Shown here in pieces: positions 53,970 through 63,391 of a stretch of DNA of 64,000 nucleotides. The notes beneath the pieces are model-generated. The model made no database searches, was not told the origin of the DNA, and worked only from the letters and a program-made list of their open reading frames with translations. Made by a program: the position numbers and the translations under genes. The stretch's first letter is position 1, and each line of letters starts with the position of its first letter. Location of the stretch: the NCBI RefSeq assembly GCF_024714475.1, contig NZ_JAMZMI010000008.1, positions 124,001-188,000 of the forward strand, given 5' to 3'. Source of the DNA: Marinoscillum sp. MHG1-6. Lineage in GTDB: Bacteria; Bacteroidota; Bacteroidia; Cytophagales; Cyclobacteriaceae.

Positions 53970-54542
53970 TCAGATCTTGACGTTGTTGAGCAGCTTGCTG
54001 AGGTTGGTGGGATCAATGCGCAGGTAGGAGGCGATATCCTTTTGTGGCAGAATGTTTAATAAATGAGAGCTCCTTTGTGTAAAGGCCTTAAATCGTGTTT
54101 CGATATCATAAGCCATTAGTTCATAATGACGATGTATCATCCCGATTAAGAGGTATTCGGTGGCCTTTCGAAATAGCGTTTCAATGGGACGATGCTCCTG
54201 CATTAGTTGCTGATGCTTTTCATAGGAAATTCTTATAAACTGACTGGCGGTGATGGTTTCGAGGAAGTATTTGGAAGGCGTTTGTGTCAGGAAAGATTCC
54301 GGTATGCCACTGAAGGAGGGTGGATAAGTGAAAGCGATGACGTGCTGCTTATCATCATGGAGGTAGTAGGACTTTTGGATGCCCTCCATGACAAAATACA
54401 GGTGACGCTCCGTTTCTCCCGGCGCCGTCATGATGGTCCTTTTCGGAGCGCCGTATGGTTTCCAGTGGGAGAGGTATTCTTCGAGCACTGCATCATCAAC
54501 GCTATGTATTTGGGATAGGAAGTCTTTCATTGGCACACTCAA
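53970..54542 (-). CDS. Crp/Fnr-family cNMP-binding-fold regulator
   Basis: 190 residues; Met at 54530 is an alternative start. The cupin-like effector domain (about 15-125) has APGETERHLYFVMEGIQKSYY and a C-terminal helix-turn-helix LPQKDIASYLRIDPTNLSKLL (about 165-185). The classical cAMP-binding RxxS motif is not seen, so the effector is probably different. Codes for the likely regulator of the hydrolase downstream. A hexamer microsatellite starts 19 bp before its ATG. Confidence 0.87.
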   Translation of the reverse strand: MSVPMKDFLSQIHSVDDAVLEEYLSHWKPYGAPKRTIMTAPGETERHLYFVMEGIQKSYYLHDDKQHVIAFTYPPSFSGIPESFLTQTPSKYFLETITASQFIRISYEKHQQLMQEHRPIETLFRKATEYLLIGMIHRHYELMAYDIETRFKAFTQRSSHLLNILPQKDIASYLRIDPTNLSKLLNNVKI

Positions 54543-54560
54543 TTTAATACATTCGGAGTT

Positions 54561-54590
54561 GGCTTTGGCTTTGGCTTTGGCTTTGGCTTT
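54561..54590. repeat. (GGCTTT)5 microsatellite in front of the Crp-like gene
   Basis: Five perfect GGCTTT copies, extended by imperfect ones to about 54680. Read with the gene it is (AAAGCC)5 in the leader or promoter spacer. A change in copy number would move promoter elements by 6 bp. Confidence 0.8.
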
Positions 54591-54705
54591 GGTTTTTTGG
54601 CATTTGGCGTTGGCTGTTGGCCATTAGCTGTGGACTTTTTGGCTTTTGGCCTTTGGCGTTGGCCATTAGCTGCACCAGCTCAGCCGTCATTATGAGCGTA
54701 GCGAA

Positions 54706-55138
54706 GTAATCTTGCGATTGGCATTAGCCGTTTGCCTTTGGCCTTTGGCTGGTTACTGATCACTGTCAACTGAGAATCGATAACTGTATGGTTTTTGGCT
54801 TTTGGCGTTAGCCATTTGCTGTGAACTGAATACTAAAAACTGTGAACTGATTACTGAACACTGTTTGGCCTTTGGCTTTTGGCTTTGGCTGTTAGCCATT
54901 TGCCATTCACTGAGGAATAAAAGCGAAGTAATCTTACGATTGTAAAAGGGTTCTTCATCGCTAAACGTCACTCTGAGAGAGCCAGTCGAAAGACAAGCGC
55001 ATCGAAGAGTCTCAAGTTTAGAGTTACTGCACAAATGGATCAAATTGAGAACTTGCTACCAATGATGAGACTCTTCATCCTTCATATCCCGATGGCTATC
55101 GGGACAGGATTCAGAGTGACGGTTATCAATGATATTAA
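54706..55138. repeat. ~433-bp direct repeat, copy B
   Basis: Partner of 52435-52874, same orientation, 2.27 kb away. The structured element is at 54967-55120 and has the same length (154 bp) as in copy A. The two copies enclose the hydrolase and Crp-like genes. Confidence 0.9.
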
Positions 55139-55240
55139 CTGCGGACTGAAAGCTCTTGGCTTTTGGCGTTGGCTTTTGGCCATTAGCGACTAGCCGTTTG
55201 GTATTAACCGAATACTGTGGACTGATAACTGATTACTGTC
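55139..55240. repeat. TTTGGC/AACTG repeat island 5
   Basis: Continuation of the same word types (GGCTTTTGGCGTTGGC, GTGGACTGATAACTGATTACTG) up to the 3' end of the phosphorylase gene. Confidence 0.6.
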
Positions 55241-57769
55241 TCAATGCCAATTGCTTTTCGGGTCATAATCAGGGACGTTGACTTCAATGGGTTCTATTTT
55301 CCAGATGTCTTCACAGTACTCCATGATCGTACGGTCGCTGCTAAACTTGCTGGATCGGGTTGTGTTGAGAATAGACATGCGGGTCCAGTTTTCCTGATCC
55401 TTAAAGGCTTTACTAATACGGTCCTGACAATCGATATAGCTCTGGTAATCGGCCAGCACCATATAGTCATCATGATTTTTAAGATTGTCGATGAGGGGTT
55501 GGAAAAGCTTTGCCTCATCCCAAGGAGAGAAGTAGCCCATTTCCAGCATGTCCAGACATCTTTTAAGCTCGTGGTTTTGATTGTAGATATTCCAGGGGTT
55601 ATAACCACCACGTTTCCGTTCTTCGACTTCATCCGCAGTGAGTCCAAATAGAAAGAAGTTTTCTTCACCCACTTCTTCTCTGATCTCAATATTTGCACCA
55701 TCCAGTGTACCAATGGTTAAGGCACCATTCATCGTGAATTTCATATTGCCGGTTCCTGAAGCTTCCTTGCCTGCTGTAGAGATCTGCTCGGATACATCCG
55801 CGGCCGGATATACCTGTTGGCTGTTCTTTACATTGTAATCGGGAATGAAAACCACTTTGATCTTTTTCCTGGCCACCGGGTCATTGTTGATCACTTGTGC
55901 TACGGAGTTGATGAGCTTGATAATCAGCTTGGCCATAAAATAGCCGGGGGCAGCTTTCCCACCAAAAATGAAGGTACGAGGCACCATGTTCAATTTGGGA
56001 TTGTCCCTGAGTCGGTTGTACAGAGTAATGATATGTAGGACGTTGAGGTGCTGACGTTTGTATTCATGGATGCGCTTCACCTGAATGTCAAAGATCGATT
56101 TGGTATTGAGCTTAATGCCTTGTGTATCGAAAACCCATTTCGCCAGCTTTTCCTTCGCCTCCATTTTAGCCTTTGACCAAGCATTTTGGAAAGGTTTCTT
56201 GTCTACATGATCTTCCAGCAGTTTAAGGTAGGTGAGATCTTTGGTCCAACCGTCACCAATATGGCTGGTTATCAATTTCGTCAACGCACGGTTGCTGAGC
56301 ACCACCCATCTCCTGGGAGCCACGCCATTGGTTTTATTGCTGAATTTCTTAGGCCACATTTCATAGAAATCGTGCAGCACATTTTGTGTAAGCAAATGGG
56401 TATGCAATTCCGCGACGCCATTGACTGCGTAGCTACCAACGATCGCCAGGTGGGCCATTCGAATATATTTCTGATCACTTTCATCTATTATGCTCATTCG
56501 ACGGACACGTCCATTGTCCGAGTGAAAATGTTCTTTCACCTGTTCTAAAAATCGGTCGTTGATCTCCAGGATGATTTCCAGATGTCGTGGTAAAATCTTA
56601 CCGAACATAGGCATAGGCCAGCGTTCGAGGGCTTCGGGAAGGAGGGTATGATTGGTATAAGCGAAAGTGTTTTTGGTGATATGCCAGGCATCATCCCACT
56701 CCACCTGATGCTCATCCACCAGCAGACGCATCAACTCCGCCACTGCAACCGAAGGGTGCGTATCATTGAGCTGAAGTGTCATTTTTTCATGAAAATTGGA
56801 GACGGGGTTGTTTCTTATCTCCAAATGGTATCTCAAACAATCCTGAAGTGTGGCAGAAACGAAAAAGTACTGCTGGATCAGGCGCAGCTCACGACCTGAT
56901 ACCTGTTCATCATTAGGATAGAGCACTTTGGTGATGTTTTCCGATTTTACTTTTTCATCTACCGCACCAAAATAGTCCCCGCGATTGAAGGTCTGAAAAT
57001 CAAAGGTATTGGTAGCCTCTGCTTTCCATAGCCGGAGAATAGCCGCATTGTCGGTGAGATAGCCAAGGATAGGGGTGTCATAAGGTATGGCAAGAACGAC
57101 ATGATCCGGATTCCACTCTACGCGGTATTGATCATTTTCATCCCACCAGTTTTCTGTTTGCCCTCCAAATTTCACCTCAACGCACGCTTCATTTCTGGCT
57201 ATTTCCCATGGATTGCCAAACTTGAGCCATTTGTCGGTGACTTCGGATTGCCAGCCGTTTTCGATCTTTTGCTCGAAAATCCCGAATTCATACCGGATGC
57301 CATAGCCGATGGCTGGAAGGTTGAGCGTGGCGAGTGAATCCAGGAAACAAGCCGCCAGGCGTCCCAGTCCTCCATTGCCTAATCCGGGCTCCTCTTCCTG
57401 GTCTAGTAGATCGGTTAGGTTCAGGTTTAGATCATTCAGACTTTCTTCCATAGTTTCATAAAGCCCCAGGTTGATCAGGTTGTTGCCCAAATGTGGGCCC
57501 ATGAGGAATTCGGCGGACAGGTAGCCGACGACACGAGAATCGTGATCATTTAAGGCTTTTTGCGAGTGAAGCCATCGGTGCATGATCCGATCACGAACGG
57601 TATAGGCCACCGCGAGGTATAGGTCATTTCGGGTGGCATTGTCCAGCCTTTTACCCTGGATGTAAAAGAGGTTATCCAGAAAGGCACGTTTCAGGGTGGC
57701 GGTTTCCAGCCCGGTTCGATCATCTTCGACGAGGATATCAGGCTCAGAATTTTTGGTCTTTGTGGCCAT
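55241..57769 (-). CDS. glgP: Glycogen/maltodextrin phosphorylase
   Basis: 842 residues, full length for GT35. EPGLGNGGLGRLAACFLDS (about 120-138), QLNDTHPSVAVAEL (about 335) and the PLP site EASGTGNMKFTMNGALTIGTLDGAN with the Schiff-base Lys near residue 675 are all intact. It releases glucose-1-phosphate from alpha-1,4-glucans. No other glycogen genes are adjacent, and no promoter is obvious in 57770-57921. Confidence 0.97.
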   Translation of the reverse strand: MATKTKNSEPDILVEDDRTGLETATLKRAFLDNLFYIQGKRLDNATRNDLYLAVAYTVRDRIMHRWLHSQKALNDHDSRVVGYLSAEFLMGPHLGNNLINLGLYETMEESLNDLNLNLTDLLDQEEEPGLGNGGLGRLAACFLDSLATLNLPAIGYGIRYEFGIFEQKIENGWQSEVTDKWLKFGNPWEIARNEACVEVKFGGQTENWWDENDQYRVEWNPDHVVLAIPYDTPILGYLTDNAAILRLWKAEATNTFDFQTFNRGDYFGAVDEKVKSENITKVLYPNDEQVSGRELRLIQQYFFVSATLQDCLRYHLEIRNNPVSNFHEKMTLQLNDTHPSVAVAELMRLLVDEHQVEWDDAWHITKNTFAYTNHTLLPEALERWPMPMFGKILPRHLEIILEINDRFLEQVKEHFHSDNGRVRRMSIIDESDQKYIRMAHLAIVGSYAVNGVAELHTHLLTQNVLHDFYEMWPKKFSNKTNGVAPRRWVVLSNRALTKLITSHIGDGWTKDLTYLKLLEDHVDKKPFQNAWSKAKMEAKEKLAKWVFDTQGIKLNTKSIFDIQVKRIHEYKRQHLNVLHIITLYNRLRDNPKLNMVPRTFIFGGKAAPGYFMAKLIIKLINSVAQVINNDPVARKKIKVVFIPDYNVKNSQQVYPAADVSEQISTAGKEASGTGNMKFTMNGALTIGTLDGANIEIREEVGEENFFLFGLTADEVEERKRGGYNPWNIYNQNHELKRCLDMLEMGYFSPWDEAKLFQPLIDNLKNHDDYMVLADYQSYIDCQDRISKAFKDQENWTRMSILNTTRSSKFSSDRTIMEYCEDIWKIEPIEVNVPDYDPKSNWH

Positions 57770-57921
57770 GATCAGGAAAGGTTCTTGAGTAGATGGATAT
57801 TAATCTTAAACCTCAAATTCTGCAATGAGTTTCGTCAGGTGCTATAAAGTTTCGTTGAGCGCTTAGGCCAATTTTCCGAGGCTTTTGTGATACTTCTATG
57901 AATGCAAGCAAGATTAATCGC

Positions 57922-59280
57922 TTATTGCAATAGAATTTTTCTAATTTCAATTACCTCATCGTTGTCATCGGTAATTAGAATAAAATATAATCCTGTCCCA
58001 CCAAACTCACCTATGTCGATATCAAACAATTGGTTGGTTATGTCTGAATGGAAAATGATATCTCCAGAGATATTCAAAATTTTAATAGTATAATCATTGA
58101 GCTGTTCGTATTCTTCTCCAGAGTGTATGAAAATTTTATCCTTTGCCGGGTTAGGGTATACTTTTATGGTGTTGAGAGATTCAGAAGTATTAAGTCCAGT
58201 GAATTTTATATCAATGATGAGAGTATCCGATATAGCTATGCTATCATATATGGTTACGAAGGTTGTATCTACTATTTTCGTAATAATGGTGTCCCTAATT
58301 GTTACGAAAGTTGTATCATACACTGCAGTTTTGATTGTATCATTTATTTGAATTGTATCTGTGAAATAGGTGGCATCAAAAACGTATCTTGAATAATGAT
58401 TTATTAGGCTATCACATTCACCAATATTAGTTGATTGCATTTCAGTGGAGTCAAAGTAAATAACCTGTATTGATGATTCAAACCCAGGACTCGAAACAAA
58501 ATAAGTAGTTGTATCATTTACAATTGTATCCGAACAGTTTGGTTCATAATACAAGGTTAAAATCTCATCCGGAGCTAATGCTCGGTCATAAATTCTGATA
58601 TCATCTAGTTGACCAAAAAAGTAGCGAACCGTGGAACCATCAGGGGTAGAGGCATCTACGTTTGCTGATCCACGACCAATTAACAAAGGAGTGTTATCGA
58701 CAGGTAAAACTAATGAGGAAGAAACCTCATCTATCAGTTCACCATCGAAGTACAATTTGAGTGCATTACTGTCATATGTGGCAACCAAAAAATGCCATCC
58801 TGAAATCAAATCTTGAGATTGATAGATACAATTGGCCCCAGTTGGACCTGTATTAATACCTAAAATTAATTTAGGAACTTCTGGTGTTGTTTCATATAAG
58901 TCACCTGGATTATACAATTGTAAAGAATATCTCCCACCATTTTCATCTCTTAATTTTCCAAGTAGTACTTGGCCAAGGTAAGCTTCAATATTATCGCTTT
59001 TATACCAGAGACATAACGAAAAGCTATCGGTGAAGTCAAGTAGATCATTGTCTGAAACGGAAATTTCATCTTCAAAAAAACTGTATGCGGAATAATCTTG
59101 ACCAAACCTATCTGAAGATAATTCAGGGTTATTAGCTACGCCGTGAAGGCCATTTCCACTTTCATCATTGGCATTCCCATTGAAAGGCCAATAACCAACC
59201 AAACCATCAGTGGGTATTTGTGCATTTAGTTTAACAACAAATCCATAAAGCAGTATAAAAATGATGAATTTGGTTTTCAT
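57922..59280 (-). CDS. LamG-domain T9SS-secreted protein with DTTFVTI repeats
   Basis: 452 residues. A signal peptide (about 1-20) is followed by a LamG/concanavalin-like domain (about 26-235: GLVGYWPFNGNANDESGNG, FSLCLWYKS, LDDIRIYDRAL). A linker with degenerate repeats of the form YDTTFVTIRDTIITKIVD lies at about 310-360. The C-terminal T9SS sorting domain starts at IKVYPNPAKDKIFIHS and ends at the last residue, LLQ. Probably a secreted adhesin or carbohydrate-binding surface protein. The AT content looks higher than in the neighbours, suggesting it may have been acquired. Confidence 0.87.
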   Translation of the reverse strand: MKTKFIIFILLYGFVVKLNAQIPTDGLVGYWPFNGNANDESGNGLHGVANNPELSSDRFGQDYSAYSFFEDEISVSDNDLLDFTDSFSLCLWYKSDNIEAYLGQVLLGKLRDENGGRYSLQLYNPGDLYETTPEVPKLILGINTGPTGANCIYQSQDLISGWHFLVATYDSNALKLYFDGELIDEVSSSLVLPVDNTPLLIGRGSANVDASTPDGSTVRYFFGQLDDIRIYDRALAPDEILTLYYEPNCSDTIVNDTTTYFVSSPGFESSIQVIYFDSTEMQSTNIGECDSLINHYSRYVFDATYFTDTIQINDTIKTAVYDTTFVTIRDTIITKIVDTTFVTIYDSIAISDTLIIDIKFTGLNTSESLNTIKVYPNPAKDKIFIHSGEEYEQLNDYTIKILNISGDIIFHSDITNQLFDIDIGEFGGTGLYFILITDDNDEVIEIRKILLQ

Positions 59281-59291
59281 AACATATGACC

Positions 59292-59308
59292 CTTATATCT
59301 GATATAAG
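59292..59308. promoter_or_regulatory. 17-bp perfect palindrome upstream of the LamG gene
   Basis: CTTATATCTGATATAAG has perfect 8-bp arms around one base, 12 bp before the LamG start. It could be an operator or a leader hairpin. Confidence 0.4.
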
Positions 59309-59470
59309 TTAGTCATTTTTGTTCAGTTATTTTATATCAATTCAATACAAGCTGAGAAGGTAATTACCTACCTACAGCCACTTTTAACCGATCAATATTT
59401 TTCGTACCTTCAAAATAAGCAAACCAAGCCTTGGACGGAACCCGTTTTTTCACCTTGACCTAATAAAGCC

Positions 59471-60475
59471 ATGTTGAAGAAAATCCTTTTGGGTCTGTTG
59501 GCCCTTATCATTCTCCTTGTTGGAGGTTTTGTGATTTATGTCCAGCTGAACTGGAATAAAACGTATGATATTCCGTATCCTGAACTTCAGGTTTCTACGG
59601 ATTCAGCCGTTATTGCAAAAGGGGAGTACCTGGTAAAAGGTCCTGCTCATTGTGCCATTTGCCATGTCAGTAGTTTTGACGAAATGATCAAGGCAGATGG
59701 TGGTGAAGATATACCCCTGAAGGGTGGTGTTCGCTTTCCTCTTGGCCCATTGGGGATAATATCACCGGCCAACTTAACACCTGACCCGGAAACCGGAATA
59801 GGAAGGTATACCGATGGGCAGCTATTCCGAATGATGCGCCATGCGGTAAAACCAGACGGAACAGGAACGCTTTCACTAATGATGCCATTTTGGAACATGG
59901 CAGATGAGGACCTGGTGGCAATTGTCTCTTATCTAAGGTCCTGCGAACCGATCAAAAACGTGGTTGAGCCACCGTCTTATACTTTTGTAGGAAAAATGGT
60001 TCGAGCGACAGCTCCTTTGTTTGAACCAGTTTATGACCCTACTCCCCCTGATAAAGCTCCGCCGATGGAAGCTACCATTGAGAGAGGGGAGTACCTGGCC
60101 AGGTATGTGGCTAATTGTGTGGGCTGTCATACTGCACGTGATCCCATGACATTCGAAGCTATAGGCCCGGAGTATGCCGGGGGAATGGAGATGGAGCCCT
60201 TACCCGAACTTCACATCAAGTTGGGTATTGATCCTGATTTGTGGACCCGGTCCGTAAACATCACTCCTCATCCAAATAGTGCCCTAGCTCGCTTCAAAAC
60301 ATTGGACGCCTGGATTACACGCTTCCGACAGGGAAGATTAATACTTAACTCCCCAATGGATTGGGGGCCCTTTTCACGGATGAGTGATGAAGATCTGGAA
60401 GCCCTTTGGTTGTATTTGCATAGCCTTGATCCAATTGAAAACGATACAGGACCAGTCGTTTTTAAGAAGGAGTAA
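59471..60475 (+). CDS. Membrane-anchored diheme cytochrome c
   Basis: 334 residues. One N-terminal transmembrane helix (about 4-26) leads into two cytochrome c domains with heme motifs CAICH (about 60-64) and CVGCH (about 216-220). Methionine candidates for the sixth ligand are in MMPFWNM (first domain) and SPMDWGPFSRM (second). Periplasmic electron carrier, similar to the cytochrome subunits of alcohol/aldehyde dehydrogenases, though no such dehydrogenase is adjacent. Confidence 0.9.
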   Translation: MLKKILLGLLALIILLVGGFVIYVQLNWNKTYDIPYPELQVSTDSAVIAKGEYLVKGPAHCAICHVSSFDEMIKADGGEDIPLKGGVRFPLGPLGIISPANLTPDPETGIGRYTDGQLFRMMRHAVKPDGTGTLSLMMPFWNMADEDLVAIVSYLRSCEPIKNVVEPPSYTFVGKMVRATAPLFEPVYDPTPPDKAPPMEATIERGEYLARYVANCVGCHTARDPMTFEAIGPEYAGGMEMEPLPELHIKLGIDPDLWTRSVNITPHPNSALARFKTLDAWITRFRQGRLILNSPMDWGPFSRMSDEDLEALWLYLHSLDPIENDTGPVVFKKE

Positions 60476-60754
60476 GCGCGTAGAGGTACCGTTTCTGAGG
60501 TTAATAGAATCCTTTAGATCCCGATTTGGGCTCAATTCATTTATTCAAAGGCTAATTTTCATTCCTCCAAATTTAGTTTTTGCAAAAAATGCAAATGCCT
60601 GCGTGGGTTGAGTGGGTTCTGGGAAATATTGCAATGTTTCTGATGGTGTCGGGAGCGGATTAGGCTAATTCGCAATAAGCTCTTTTTCGGTCCTATGAAT
60701 CCGTTTCACCGAGCTGTCGGATGTACCTAATTTGGTTGAAGAAACGATTCAACC
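60476..60754. other. Intergenic region, no supported gene
   Basis: Nearly 280 bp with no reliable gene. There is no clear TAnnTTTG with a -33 partner; TAATTTGG at 60728-60735 is one base off and lies 20 bp before the desaturase start. Confidence 0.5.
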
Positions 60755-61699
60755 ATGTCCGAAGTTATAAAGACCCTTGATTTAACCCTTACCATGTTAC
60801 CACTGCTACTCATGGCACTGGGGTTGGAGTTTTTCATTGGTTACGTCAGGGGGAAGAAACTGTATAGGTTAAAAGATACGCTGGCTAATGTGGCAACGGG
60901 GTTGCTTATCTCTATTCCGGGTTTCTTATGCAAGGCTGCCGCCTTTGGTTTGTATTCCTTCGTATATCAATTAGCACCCTGGGAAATGGGTAACAGTTGG
61001 TGGGCGTTTGTGCTTTGTTTCCTGGGTAGTGATCTGATCTATTATCTGTTTCACCGATTGGGCCATCAGACTCAGCTCTTCTGGGCAGGTCACGTGACAC
61101 ACCACTCATCAAGAGAGTTTAATCTGTCAATAGCGGTCAGGTTTCCTTTTCAGGTGCTTTACCGATTCATTTTTTGGACACCATTAGCGTTGCTGGGATT
61201 TCATCCTTCTATGATTATCCTGACCGATTCGATCGTGTTCATCTATGCGTTTTACCTGCATACCAAACTCGTTGGAAAACTGGGATCATTAGAGTGGTTG
61301 TTTAATACTCCGTCTCATCATCGGGTACACCATTCCTCCAATGAGGTCTACCTGGATACCAACTTTGGAGGGGTGTTCATTATTTGGGATCGGCTGTTTG
61401 GAACATTCAGAGAGGAAACAGAAAAGCCCCAATATGGCCTCACGCATGAGGTGAATACCCATAATCCATTTCGCTTACAATTTGATGAATATATCTACAC
61501 ATTCCGGTCCGCCATTCAAAAGGGTTCTCTTATCGGGGCGCTCAAATACTTACTAGACAGGCCAACACCGCACGCATTGACTGCCGAAAAGCACGTTTGT
61601 TCGCAATGCACCATGAGCTGTCCTTTTAAGAATCCTTTGGATGCGACCTGGAGTGCACAGGTGGTACAGCCCCTGCTGACAAGAAAAAAAGCGGCCTGA
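60755..61699 (+). CDS. Sterol desaturase/fatty acid hydroxylase family protein
   Basis: 314 residues with four or five membrane helices and the eight-histidine diiron site of the superfamily: HRLGHQ (about 100), HVTHHSS (about 113), and HRVHHSSN (about 190) with DTNFGG after it. The usual order and spacing are kept, so the iron site should be intact. A C-terminal soluble tail has CSQCTMSC (about 287-294), unusual for the family. Substrate unknown; membrane lipid or carotenoid-like hydroxylation is possible. Confidence 0.88.
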   Translation: MSEVIKTLDLTLTMLPLLLMALGLEFFIGYVRGKKLYRLKDTLANVATGLLISIPGFLCKAAAFGLYSFVYQLAPWEMGNSWWAFVLCFLGSDLIYYLFHRLGHQTQLFWAGHVTHHSSREFNLSIAVRFPFQVLYRFIFWTPLALLGFHPSMIILTDSIVFIYAFYLHTKLVGKLGSLEWLFNTPSHHRVHHSSNEVYLDTNFGGVFIIWDRLFGTFREETEKPQYGLTHEVNTHNPFRLQFDEYIYTFRSAIQKGSLIGALKYLLDRPTPHALTAEKHVCSQCTMSCPFKNPLDATWSAQVVQPLLTRKKAA

Positions 61700-61744
61700 A
61701 ACGCCGTGCTGGAAAAAATGATAAAAAATTAAACTTAAAAAGGC

Positions 61745-62281
61745 ATGAAAACGCTGATCCTTGCTAAAACTATTACCGTGTTTATGATGTTTTGCATGAT
61801 TTACCCGGTGTTCGCTCAAAATGTTACCAACATCCCGGAAGGGTATGTAAAACGAGAAAACCTTAACGGTCCAAGAGTGGGGATGATATTCCTGGGACCG
61901 GGTAAAGATGCGGAAAGGTTGGACGATTATAAGATTGCGCCTATCATGACCTTTTTTGGATGGAATCAGGAAACGAAATACTTTGAGCTCCCAAATGGTA
62001 CTTCAGGGATTATACAGGGAGTGGTTGGAATTGCAGGGCTTGAGCAAAGCACCTTTTTGCCTACCGGAAGTTTAATGGTCGGGTTAAGAGAAAAGAATGG
62101 ATGGGAATTTGGCTTTGGACCGAATCTTTCCATTTCGGGGGCCGCTTTTGTGATAGGGGTAGGTAAGACTACTTCTATAGGAGGTATCAATTTCCCTTTC
62201 AACTTTGCGGTTGTTCCCAGCAGAGGAGGGGTCCGCTACAGCCTGACTTTTGGCTTCAATGCGGCATATGAAAAAGGATAG
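61745..62281 (+). CDS. Exported hypothetical protein, 178 aa
   Basis: A signal peptide (about 1-25, ending in VFAQN) precedes a glycine-rich beta-strand protein ending in FGFNAAYEKG. Segments such as GPNLSISGAAFVIGVGKTTSIGGINFPFNFA suggest a small barrel or barrel fragment. Family not recognised. It lies 45 bp after the desaturase gene on the same strand and may share its transcript. Confidence 0.68.
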   Translation: MKTLILAKTITVFMMFCMIYPVFAQNVTNIPEGYVKRENLNGPRVGMIFLGPGKDAERLDDYKIAPIMTFFGWNQETKYFELPNGTSGIIQGVVGIAGLEQSTFLPTGSLMVGLREKNGWEFGFGPNLSISGAAFVIGVGKTTSIGGINFPFNFAVVPSRGGVRYSLTFGFNAAYEKG

Positions 62282-62287
62282 CATACT

Positions 62288-63391
62288 TTAGGCTCTTAAC
62301 TCGTGCAGAATAAAGTTATCATATCCTTTGCTATCGTAGGGATAATCCCAGCAACCCATTCGATGATATAGCTGGCCTCCAAATCCCTTTTTGTAAACAT
62401 GCACTCCATGTAGAGGATGTGAATTATCCAGGTTAGGGGCGGAGCCAAACATGTCATACTCAGAGCAGCCCCAGTCTTTGGCGATCTTGATGGACTCCCA
62501 CTGCAAGGCATAGCTGGCCATGGCATTTTCTTTGTTGTTGCCGGAGGCCCCATAAAGATAGATTCCCCGGTTTTTGGACAGCACGAGAAACATGGAAGCC
62601 AGAAACTGCCCATCGAGCGCTGCCATGAGCATTTTCACATTGACTCCTTTGGCATGGTTGTCCTGATTCTTAAGAATGGAGGTGAAGTAATCAGGAGCGA
62701 CGATTGGTGTCTGATGACGGATCGAGGTATCCAGGTAAAGCTCGTACCAGTCGTCTATATAATTCAATCCATACTCCCGAACTTCAATTCCCCTCTTAGC
62801 GGCCTTACGAACATTGTAGCGGGTATTGTACCGCATGTTTTGGAGGAGGTCGGATTCGCTCTGTTTAAGGTTGAGGAAGAAGGTGTTTTTGGGAAGGAGG
62901 TCACTGGCACTTTTCCGTAGTTTCCAATTGTTGGTTTTGTAATTGACCCGAAACTCCTGCGTGGTATTTTGGGGCGGCCCGATCCAGTTTCCGCAGTCAT
63001 CAAAGTATTCCTCTTCTTTAGACCACTGGTTTTGCCACATGAGGTCGTATCGAACGAATAAGCAATTCTTTGGCAGGAAGGGACGGATGCATTCTGAAAG
63101 CTCCTCCAGGAAGAGACCGTGGTTCTCAAAGTCGGGTTCCAGCTTAGGTCCGTAGGGGACATAAGCATAACATTCATCTTGATCCAGGTACTTGATCAGC
63201 ACCAGCAGGTCTTCTTTCAGTTGATGATCCGTGTTGTTTTGGACGTAGAGCAGGTCCTTACTGATGGACAGTTCAAAACCTTGCGGTATAAAGCCCTGGT
63301 GATTTTTGACCCTGCCCCAAAAGGGTGTTTGCGGTAGGATGCTCGTTGGGGTAAATTCCTCTATGCCTTTTTCTTCCAGTCTGCAGATCAT
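62288..63391 (-). CDS. FemAB/GNAT-fold acyltransferase (peptidoglycan-bridge type)
   Basis: 367 residues with two GNAT-like halves. LKQSESDLLQNMRYNTRYNVRKAAKRGIEV (about 178-207) and YGASGNNKENAMASYALQWESIKIAKDWGCSEYDMFG (near 284-320) match the FemX/Acetyltransf_6 (BioF2-like) pattern. Family members add amino acids to lipid II or join exopolysaccharide systems. No peptidoglycan-bridge genes are nearby, so the acceptor is open. Convergent with the preceding gene, 6 bp apart. Confidence 0.82.
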   Translation of the reverse strand: MICRLEEKGIEEFTPTSILPQTPFWGRVKNHQGFIPQGFELSISKDLLYVQNNTDHQLKEDLLVLIKYLDQDECYAYVPYGPKLEPDFENHGLFLEELSECIRPFLPKNCLFVRYDLMWQNQWSKEEEYFDDCGNWIGPPQNTTQEFRVNYKTNNWKLRKSASDLLPKNTFFLNLKQSESDLLQNMRYNTRYNVRKAAKRGIEVREYGLNYIDDWYELYLDTSIRHQTPIVAPDYFTSILKNQDNHAKGVNVKMLMAALDGQFLASMFLVLSKNRGIYLYGASGNNKENAMASYALQWESIKIAKDWGCSEYDMFGSAPNLDNSHPLHGVHVYKKGFGGQLYHRMGCWDYPYDSKGYDNFILHELRA

